Below are positions 56,915 through 64,000 of a stretch of 64,000 bases of DNA, one piece after another (the stretch's first letter is position 1; every line of letters begins with the position of its first letter). A model generated the notes under the pieces. The model did not search any database, was not told the DNA's origin, and worked only from the letters and a program-made list of their open reading frames with translations. The position numbers and the translations under genes are program-made. Source of the stretch: Chrysemys picta bellii (lineage: Eukaryota; Chordata; Testudines; Emydidae); NCBI RefSeq assembly GCF_011386835.1, contig NC_088797.1:95490264-95554263 (forward strand), read 5' to 3'.

Positions 56915-58035
56915 TTTCTCCCCTTTTGTCCAAACTACCAAAACTGTTGTTGAGGCCCTCATCATCTTATGCCCTGACTATTGTAATCTCCTTCTCTCTG
57001 GCCTCAATGCTAGGGTTACCATATTTTGTGCCTCCAAAAGGAGGACACTCCACGGGGCCCCGGCCCCGGCCCCGGCCCCGGCCCAGCCCCGCCCACGCCC
57101 CGCCCCAACTCCGCCCCTTCCCCAAAGTCTCCGCCCCCTCCCCTGCTTCCCGCGAACATTTGATTCGCGGGAAGCCTGAAGCAGGTAAGGGGGGTGTGGG
57201 GGGAGGAGGCACGGCCCAGTCTGGCTCCCCCGGCGTCTCCAGCCTGGGTTGGCTCGGGCCCTGGGGTGCCGGCCCCGGGCCCGGCCCCCGGCCGAGCACC
57301 CCCGGCCCGCCCAGCACTGCCGGCCCGTCCCCCGAGCCCCCGGCCCGGCCCCGCACCGCCAGCCCGTCCCCCGAGCCCCCGGCCCGGCACCGCACCACCG
57401 GCCCGGCCCCCGAGCCCCCGGCCCGGCCCGGCACCGCTCCGCCGGCCCGGCCCCCGAGCCCCCGGCCCGGCCCGGCACCGCTCCGCCGGCCCGGCCCCCG
57501 AACCTCCGGCCCGGCACCGCACCGCTCCGCCGGCCCGGCCCCCGAGCCCCTGGCCCGGCCCGGCACCGCTCCGCCAGCCCGGCCCCCAAGCCCCCGGCCC
57601 GGCACCGCTCCGCCGGCCCCGCATGTCCCGATTTTCCCGGACATGTCTGGCTTTTTGGGATTTCCCCCCGGACGGGGATTTGGAGCCCAAAAAGCCGGAC
57701 ATGTCCGGGAAAATCCGGACGTATGGTAACCCTACTCAATGCTAGCCACATGGCCTCCCTCAAGTTCATTCAAAATGCTGCTGCTGGAATCATTTTCCTG
57801 GTTTGTCACTCCAATCATATCATCCCTCTTTCTTTGTATCTGCCCTCCCCGCCTGGCTTCCCCATTCAAATACAAACTGTTTGTCTTTACTTTTAAGGCC
57901 CTTTATTATTTATCTCTCCCCTACTTATCAGATCTATGAGCTTATCAAGCCATCAACCCTTGCCTTCTCTGTCAGGGATGCCAGCCTCAATTGCCTATCT
58001 GTCTTCTTCTCCCACAAGCACCTACATACTTAGAA
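56915..58035 (+). mobile_element. L2/L3-like LINE relic split by a GC-rich transposon
   Basis: Reading DYCNLLLSGLNA before the insertion and SHMASLKFIQNAAAGIIF plus HSNHIIPLSLYLP after it reproduces the C-terminal LDYCNxLLxGL ... IQNAAAxL ... HITPxL motif series of L2-clade ORF2. FKALYYLSLPYLSDL follows near 57895. The frame is degraded. Shares landmarks with the minus-strand relic at 36240. Confidence 0.65.
57012..57733. mobile_element. 722-bp GC-rich DNA transposon with AGGGTTACCAT termini and a 44-bp minisatellite
   Basis: Ends AGGGTTACCATATTTTG and CGTATGGTAACCCT are inverted. The flanks cctcaatgct (57002-57011) and actcaatgct (57734-57743) match at 9 of 10. The right part has paired GGACATGTCCGGG blocks. 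57330-57620 is a tandem array with a 44-bp period (GAGCCCCCGGCCCGGCCCGG as marker), around 85-90 percent G+C. Open frames of 111-301 codons on both strands are Pro/Arg/Ala/Gly-rich by-products, not genes. Confidence 0.88.
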
Positions 58036-58671
58036 ATAACCTTTTTTTAAAAGATAATGTGTTTCAGACATTGCTGCTTTTCTAGTTCAGTATACTTTTG
58101 TTTTTAAATATTTTTATAATTGCTTTTAAATATTTTTTATTTCAACTTGGTTTTAACAAATAAAAGTACATTCTCCAGTGAATGTGTTTCTAATTAACAG
58201 AGAGAGGAAGACTAGAACTCAGGATTAGCAAAATTCATAGGAGAAATCCTAGTTCCACTGCCATTAATAACAAATCTCTCACTGTTTTCAGTAGGGCTAG
58301 GATTTCATCATATATGTCCTTGATCATCAGTTTATCAGCCAATTTACATTCTTGCTGAGCTAAACTTCTCTTTGGACAGGGATAAATTTTCTTTACCCTT
58401 TCACATCTGATCCATTTGAAACTCTTGGACCACTTCAGAGGTGCATGCCAATATAATTAACTAACTTCGACTCATCATAGGCCATAATCTTCGTTCAGTT
58501 AGATGGTATTGCTGGGCTGACACTGGGAATGAATTTGAAATACTATTTGAAAGGATTGAGATAACCCAGGTCATGTACACAAACAAAGAAAAACTCCTTG
58601 TTTGGTTGCCTCCGGCAACTAAGAAGCCTGCCAGAACTCCTTATATTTGCCAAGACAATTTCATATTTTCA
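58036..58671. other. Unassigned DNA with one palindromic unit
   Basis: 58241-58310 carries the recurrent foldback unit (GAAATCCTAGTTCCACTGCC and TAGGGCTAGGATTTCATC). The remainder is AT-rich and unassigned. Confidence 0.4.
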
Positions 58672-58757
58672 AATTTGTTAGTCTCTAAGGTGCCACAAGT
58701 ACTCCTGTTCTTTTTGCGGATACAAACTAACACGGCTGCTACTCTGAAACCTGTCAT
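58672..58757 (+). mobile_element. Penelope-like element terminal fragment
   Basis: AAATTTGTTAGTCTCTAAGG, TGCCACAAGTACTCCTGTTC, GGATACAAACTAACACGGCT, TGCTACTCTGAAACC: the extreme 3' end of the same PLE family as 32481. About 86 bp; the hammerhead region is not included. Confidence 0.85.
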
Positions 58758-60194
58758 ATTTTTAGGTTTTCCTCCTATCCTTTCCATTCTCTCTCATACA
58801 GGAAAGACAATTCTCCTCATAATTCTCTAAATAAAATGTGGCCAGAGTAATTAAGATTTTGGTTTCCAAAACTGTTATGTCTTTTTTGCTTATGAGCTTA
58901 GTTTCATCCAGAATTTGCTTTCCAATCAATACTATTCCCTATTTCATCTGAAATATTTTCACAACTGTCTTATTGCTTTAATCTACTTGATATTTGTCTT
59001 CATTTTTGACACATGCATCCTGTTTTTCTCCTATCATTAAATTCTAAACAGCACTTCTGAATTCTCCCTTAGTCTGTGTGTCAGTACAACTGGGGTTAAT
59101 CACTTGACATGTCACAGATTAACAGGACAAAATGTTATTCAAAATGTAGGATTAACTCAGTGGAACACCACTTCTTTGGCTCAGTTGTGTGTAGAATAAA
59201 TGAATGAGATTTCTAGAAAAAGTAGCCACCAAGATGTATTTCTATTTATTTCCTTCCTTCCAATGGTTTTATTGGATGAATGAAAACAAAAAGAAACTAT
59301 CAAACTTCCTCTCTATTTCTGGCGATCAGAATGTGTCATTACTATCAGTTACTTTTCATTTGGAAAACCACATTGACTTCAGCAGAACTTTAGTGATGTA
59401 TTAGTATCGGGTGCTTCGGTGATGAATATTTTTATATTTACAGCTGGTGTCAGCAGCAACTTGATCCAGCCAGTAAGCACCATCACCAAAGCAGCTTGCA
59501 TGTCCTCCTGAACACTTTGGGCCTGATACTGAGTTACACTTAGCCACCCTGTGGTAGTCGTCACCCATCCTTGGAGCATGCTCTTGCATCAGTGTGGGAT
59601 GTTGCTGCTGTCTTTGACTTCCGTGCCTCCTGTTGGCTGCCTGCCTCTGGCTCCAGATCTTCTGTGGCTCAGCCCTTCAGCTAAGTCACAACGTTCAAAC
59701 CGCTTCCAGAGTATCCCAAACAAGTCCAAATGAACCTGGATAATTCCCAGGCCCCTGGGGCTACTAAAATCCTCCCCTTCCACTGGCACAAACCCTATCT
59801 CAGCAATTCCCTCACAGGAGCGTATGCTGCCCCCATAACCCTGGGCTTCTCTCAGCCAGAGAGGCCTGTCTCCTCTACAGCATCTCCCTCAACTAAGCTC
59901 CTTCAGTCTATTTAGTATGGCCTAGATCTGCCACCTCTGGCTGGGAGGCAGTGAGCTACTCACCTCTCCAGGTGCAGAGCATGACTAATTGGATGTATTC
60001 TCTAACCTTGGAGGTGATGTGGTTAAGCCCTATCAGACTCCCATATACCCCTCTGATAGAGTAAAAGGGCCTTAAAATGGATCTTAAAAATCAGATTGCT
60101 TATTCACAGCTGCTACCCAAATAGAACAGGGAAAAAATGATGCCTTCCACATTTGACTGGCCAGCAGATAATGCTGCATCCCATCAGTTGCAGT
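58758..60194. other. 1.4 kb without identifiable features
   Basis: No repeat or gene recognised. Short open frames on both strands at 59379-59790 lack any domain. Confidence 0.4.
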
Positions 60195-60285
60195 CCTGAC
60201 CACTGTAATCTATGCATTTATAACCTTCAAACTAGATTAGATTACTGCAAACCTCTGCATTCATTATAGAAACCTCAACTAGTGG

Positions 60286-60507
60286 CAGGGTCGGCTCCAG
60301 GCACCAGCCCAGCAAGCAAGTGCTTGGGGCGGCACGGTGGCAATTCGGTGGCGGGTCCCTCTCGGAGGGAAGCACCTGCCACCGAATTCCCTCCGAAGAA
60401 GAAAGCAGCGTGGTGGACCTGCCGCTGGAGTGCCGCCAATCGCGATTGCAATCGCGGCTTTTTTTTTTTTTTTTTTTTGAGGAGCAAAAACCCTGGAGCC
60501 GGTCCTG
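60286..60507. mobile_element. 222-bp hAT MITE with perfect 8-bp duplication
   Basis: Termini CAGGGTCGGCTCCAGG and CCTGGAGCCGGTCCTG are inverted with one change. The duplication actagtgg is perfect (60278-60285 and 60508-60515). An internal palindromic GGTGGCAATTCGG/CCACCGAATTCC pair and a T-run of about 22 (near 60457-60478) are present. Open frames here are spurious. Confidence 0.95.
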
Positions 60508-60790
60508 ACTAGTGGAGGATGCAGCATCCTGCATTCTGACACATTCAGGTCAATAACAGTACTGTTTTATTCATTCCAATCACTTAACCGGATACCCATT
60601 GAATGCTGGCTCAAGATTAAAGTCCTGGCTTTGATCTTCAGTGTGCTCAATGGGCTGGTCCTGGGACATCTCCAAGGTTACCTCTCCCTGTGTGATCACC
60701 AGACCATCCTGGGCAGCAATGATCTTCAGGAACAATGGAATCCTTAATGGCAATGGTAACTAGAAGGCACTTAGTGACAGATACTTCTGA

Positions 60791-61073
60791 GGCTAGGTCT
60801 ACACTACCCGCCTGAATCGGCGGGTAGAAATCGATCTCTCGGGGATCAAATTATCGCGTCTCGTCGGGATGTGACAATCGATCCCCGAATCGACGTTCTT
60901 ACTCCACCAGCGGAGGTGGGAGTAAGCACCGTCGACAGGGAGCCGCGGAGGTCAATTTTGCCGCCGTCCTCACAGTGGGGTAAGTCGGCTCCGATAGGTC
61001 GAATTCAGCTACGCTATTCACGTAGCTGAATTTGCGTATCTTAAATCGACCCCCCCGTAGTGAAGACCTGCCC
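60791..61073. mobile_element. Harbinger-like MITE, same family as 53156, opposite orientation
   Basis: Begins GGCTAGGTCTACACTACCCG and ends GTAGTGAAGACCTGCCC. Flanks tga (60788-60790) and tta (61074-61076) differ at one base. The inner order (TCGATCCCCGAATCGACG first, AATTCAGCTACGCTATTCAC second) is the reverse of 53156. Confidence 0.85.
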
Positions 61074-61195
61074 TTAGTAGCTAGCCAACTTCTGTTAAAC
61101 TCCCTCCCACCAGTGCCTTCCACAAGAATGACCACAAACCTGACTGTTTTCAAGACAAAATGCAAGACTCTCCTCTTTCCCATAGATTTTCCATC

Positions 61196-61681
61196 CTCAT
61201 ATTAAAAACATGATAATTATATTAATAAATATTAAAAACCTTTTGTTTTTCCTTTTCTTTGACAGAAGGAAATGAGAGTGAATACTACTGGGTCTGTTCG
61301 TACGCCACTTGTCTGGATTTATGTAATTTTGAAAAGTGCTTAGATGCAACAGTGAAGAGTGCAATATAATTAGGTAGAAAGATGAAAGAAAGTCATACTC
61401 TCTTGTCTGGGGTGGGGGGGGGAAGTTAAATGTAAAATAGCATGGTGAAAAATATCCTGTGAACTCAAACACAGCTGTGGCGGTTCAGGAAGCGTGATGT
61501 TGGTGGGTCTCCGTAGACTTGTAAAAAACCAAAGTTGTTTAAAAAACTGGAATTCTCTGCTGCAGAATGGACATGAGCCTCATCTAATTTAGCAACAGAA
61601 AAGAAAGTATTGCACAAATTGTAGTTTGAGGAAATATGGGTTCAGTATATCACTTATTCAAGCAAAATGGAGAACAGATAT
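61196..61681. other. AT-rich DNA without identifiable features
   Basis: Nothing recognised; a G-run at 61412-61421. Confidence 0.4.
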
Positions 61682-61737
61682 AAGTGTAAAGGGAATGAGA
61701 AGTACTTGTGGCACTTTAGAGATTAACAAATTTATTT

Positions 61738-61779
61738 GAGCATAAGCTTTCGTGGGCTAAAACCCACTTCATCGGATGT
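61738..61779 (-). ncRNA. Hammerhead-ribozyme-like core in PLE terminal segment
   Basis: Minus strand: CCGATGA, stem II AGTGGGTTTTAGCCCAC, GAAA, then AGC-TTAT-GCT and C. Box order is intact; the same T-to-C change at position 4 as in the 32562 copy. Confidence 0.45.
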
Positions 61780-62009
61780 ATGCAGTGGAAAATACAGTAG
61801 GAAGATATATATACACAGAGAACATGAAAAAATGGGTGTTGCCATACAAACTGTAATGAGAGTAATTAATTAAGGTGAGCTATTAGGTGAGCTATTATCA
61901 GCAGGAGAAAAAAAACTTTTGTAGTGATAATCAGGATGGCCCATTTCCAGCAGTTGACAAGAAGGTGTGAGTAACAGTAGAGGAAAAAATTATCATGGGG
62001 AAACAGTTT

Positions 62010-62318
62010 TTACTTTATGTAATGACCCATCCAATCCCAGTCTTTATTCAAGCCTAATTTAATGGTGTCTAGTTTGCAGCTTAATTCCAATTCTGCAGTT
62101 TCTTGTTGGAGTCTGTTTTTGAAGTTTTTTTGTTGGAGTATTGCGACTTTGAGATCTGTAATTGTGTGACCAGGGAGGTTGAAGTCTTCTCCGGCTGATT
62201 TTTGAATGTTATAATTCTTGACGGCTGATTTGTGTCCATTTATTCTTTTGCATAGAGACTGTCTGGTTTTAAACAATGTACATGGCAGAGGGGCATTGCT
62301 GGCACATGATGGCATATA
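62010..62318 (-). pseudogene. PLE GIY-YIG domain, frameshifted
   Basis: Continues from the RT fragment at the deletion junction. The first part (NVIYAIMCQQCPSAMYI in another frame) is followed by a shifted stretch, RQSLCKRINGHKSAVKNYN, and AGEDFNLPGHTITDLKVAIL to LNKDWDWMGHYIK. TTTAAAACC replaces the usual GGCCAAACC near 62270, breaking the YIGQTG motif. Not functional. Confidence 0.8.
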
Positions 62319-62759
62319 TCACATTGGTAGATGTGCAGGCTTCCGGTATAGGATGGTGTTTATGTGACCATCGCTTATTAGCAGTGTAGTGTCCCGGAAG
62401 TGGATCTCTTGTGTGGACTGGTCCAGGCTGAGGTTGATGGTGGAATGGAAATTATTGAAATCATGGTGGAATTCCTCAAGGGCTTCTTTTCCATGGGTCC
62501 AGATGATGAAGATATCATCAATGTAGCGCAAGTAGAGTAGGAGCGTTAAGGGACGAGAGCTGAAGAAGCGTTGTTCTAAGTCAGCCATAAAAATGATGGC
62601 ATACTGTGGGGCCATGCGGGTACCCATAGCAGTGCCGCTGACTTGAAGGTATACATTGTCCCCAAATGTGAAATAGTTGTGGGTGAAAGTGTAAAGGGGC
62701 TTTTTTTTAGATGGGAAAGAAATTGAAAGAGGCATGAGCCTAACATTGCATCTTAACAT
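62319..62759 (-). pseudogene. PLE reverse transcriptase fragment
   Basis: 146 codons. YLQVSGTAMGTRMAPQYAII is the PLE RT motif before the catalytic site; YLRYIDDIFIIW contains the catalytic Asp pair (YIDD). HGKEALEEFHHDFNNFHSTI and a LYRKP motif follow. The first 20-25 codons lie outside the probable element boundary at 62686. The N-terminal fingers and the thumb/linker are missing, so it is inactive although the catalytic motif is intact. Confidence 0.88.
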
Positions 62760-63185
62760 CTTATATTTTTTGTATGTACTTAAACTGGGAGTTCTCCCAG
62801 GAGCCTAAGGGAGTTAGGCACTCTAATCAAATTAATATTTATGGGGATTTGATTACTTAACTCCCCTAGATGCCTTTGAAAACCCCAACCTTATTTGTTG
62901 GTTCATTTGTATTTTTGCCATATCCAAAAGTGACTACTGACCGTGAGTTCCTCCCATTTTTGTGTGTGTGCCCAACTTCAGACATCTAAAAAGAACCTAA
63001 TTTTCATTGTGCAAGTGCTCAGCATTTTTGAAAATCAGGCCCCTTTAAGGTGGCTTAAGTTCACCCACATATCAGTGTAACCTCTCAGAATTCAAATTCG
63101 GACCATTACTCCACAAATCATCCATGACCACAAAAACTAACAGAATAATTATACTCTACACTAAACTTCAGCTATTTTACAAGTT
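62699..63185. other. Unassigned DNA
   Basis: No repeat or gene recognised. Confidence 0.4.
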
Positions 63186-63195
63186 ATCTAGAGCT

Positions 63196-63315
63196 AGGGT
63201 GACCAGATGTCCCGATTTTATTGGGACAGTCCCAATTTTGGGGTCTTTTCTAATATAGGCTCCTATTACCACCCACCCCCATCCTGATTTTTCACATTTG
63301 CTGTCTGGCCACCCT
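63196..63315. mobile_element. 120-bp palindromic MITE with a 10-bp duplication
   Basis: Termini AGGGTGACCAGATGTCCCGA and GCTGTCTGGCCACCCT are imperfect inverted repeats. A perfect 10-bp duplication atctagagct lies at 63186-63195 and 63316-63325. An inner pair GATTTTATTGGGACAGTCCC folds locally. The terminus resembles the AGGGTTACC group (51316, 57012). Confidence 0.9.
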
Positions 63316-63390
63316 ATCTAGAGCTAATGTTAGAAGGTGAAATACTAATATGAGAAAGGAAAAGCAGCGAAGACTCCTTTTTTGTTAAGG

Positions 63391-63550
63391 CACAGATGTT
63401 GGAGCCAGAAACCCTGAGTTCTATTTCTGGCTTTGCTACAGCCTTGGACAGATCACTTAAACTCTTACTCTACTCATGTGGCAAATGAGGATAATACCAG
63501 CCCACCTTACATGAGGCTTAATTTAATGTTTGTAAAGCACTTGGAGAACT
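63391..63550 (+). repeat. MIR-like SINE relic
   Basis: CCCTGAGTTCTATTTCTGGC, CTTGGACAGATCACTTAAAC, GGCAAATGAGGATAATACCA and TGTTTGTAAAGCACTTGGAG keep the order of MIR: end of tRNA head, CORE and tail. Old and diverged. Confidence 0.75.
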
Positions 63551-63560
63551 GCAGATGGAA

Positions 63561-64000
63561 GGCATCAGAGAAGTGCCAAGTGTCATTTTATGCAGATGAT
63601 CAAATTACCCATTGGCATTTTTGTACACTCCTTTTCTTACCCTGTCGCATGTTGTGCACATGATTTAATTAATGTATTCTAGGTGTGTAGGTACTTAAGG
63701 GAAGCCTTGATCACTCCTTAGCAAAGTAAGCTCTGCCATCTACTGCTCAGTCTGGCAGGAGATGGGATTGTAGGAAGGTCACAGCTGGAATAATGAGCTC
63801 TGTATTGCATGATAAAATATCAGTATATTATGATTTCCAGTATTCTTTGTAACCCAGATGTATTGTTTAGTTGATTGACTGTTGTTGGATGGTGATGATG
63901 ATAATGATAAGTGTGGAACTGTAACCTACTATGACGCAATACTCTCCACCAGCTCTCCCATGCTGGGGATAGGGAAATGCCAAACTTGGCTCACTGTACG
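63561..64000. other. Unassigned DNA at window end
   Basis: Nothing recognised. Confidence 0.4.

Larger units (their letters stand above)
60195..61195 (+). mobile_element. L2/L3-like LINE relic with two insertions
   Basis: The segments read as a decayed ORF2 C-terminus: AGATTACTGCAAACCTCTGC (LDYC-like) before the first insertion, GGCTTTGATCTTCAGTGTGC (KVLALIFSVLNGL-like) between, and CAAGACAAAATGCAAGACTC (FKTKLKT-like) after the second. Stops are common. It hosts a hAT (60286-60507) and a Harbinger MITE (60791-61073). Confidence 0.55.
61694..62686 (-). mobile_element. Penelope-like element with internal deletion
   Basis: A 12-bp direct repeat aagtgtaaaggg flanks it (61682-61693 and 62687-62698), probably the target duplication. 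On the minus strand it has RT, then directly GIY-YIG, then 3' UTR and the terminal segment ending GTGCCACAAGTACTTC. The region between RT palm and GIY-YIG found in complete elements is missing. The hammerhead-like core is at 61738-61779. Confidence 0.8.

Noticed and set aside
56824..57896. Open frames of 183-301 codons on both strands
   Set aside because: They are Pro/Arg/Ala/Gly-rich readings of the 44-bp minisatellite within a DNA transposon, open in most frames at once because high G+C removes stops.
59379..59790. Overlapping small frames on both strands
   Set aside because: Short, mutually overlapping and without domain signal.

Overview
The window looks like gene-poor DNA from a sauropsid nuclear genome, most probably a cryptodiran (hidden-necked) turtle. 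The evidence is the repeat set: CR1 LINEs in many copies, a tRNA-headed SINE with a CR1-like tail ending in TTCTATGA (33314-33496, resembling the turtle Cry/PolIII SINE), Penelope-like elements with a GIY-YIG domain, GC-rich hAT and Harbinger-type MITEs, and MIR-like relics. The species call is inference from remembered repeat families. I found no exon, UTR or RNA gene that I can assign to a host gene. Every long open reading frame is either transposon-derived or a by-product of GC-rich tandem repeats inside DNA transposons. Small exons cannot be excluded.

Layout. 1-5 kb: a hAT element (677-1367), two Harbinger-like MITEs (1917-2210, 2301-3345), and a second hAT (2403-3142) nested in the latter. 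5-8.7 kb: simple repeats, a decayed tRNA-like sequence and a CR1 relic. 8.7-11.1 kb: the largest CR1 copy, minus strand, with reverse transcriptase signatures. 13-22.8 kb: CR1 pieces on both strands, a MIR relic, MITEs and two LTR-like repeats. 25.2-30.4 kb: a SINE split by a 162-bp hAT, an L1-type ORF1 relic, and a 1.2-kb terminal-inverted-repeat element containing a 137-bp hAT and bordered by a microsatellite. 32.5-33.8 kb: a Penelope-like element with an inverted end segment and a 12-bp target duplication. 35.3-35.7 kb: a 158-bp inverted repeat with 156/158 matching positions. 40.7-45.8 kb: a second Penelope-like copy, a minisatellite-bearing element and a hAT/CR1 chimera. 50.5-58.8 kb: foldback Penelope tails, two GC-rich elements with AGGGTTACC termini, split CR1 copies and a solo LTR. 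60-64 kb: an L2-like relic split by a hAT and a Harbinger MITE, a third Penelope-like copy with an internal deletion, a short palindromic element and a MIR relic.

Nesting gives relative ages. MIR/L2-like relics and old CR1 copies are hosts; hAT, Harbinger, AGGGTTACC elements, the solo LTR and the turtle SINE are the inserts. The observations most worth checking are the near-perfect inverted repeat at 35321-35666, the hammerhead-ribozyme-like cores in the Penelope terminal segments, the palindromic Penelope insertion, and a DNA transposon group with 9-10 bp target duplications. I see no evidence for a new multi-gene biological system here.
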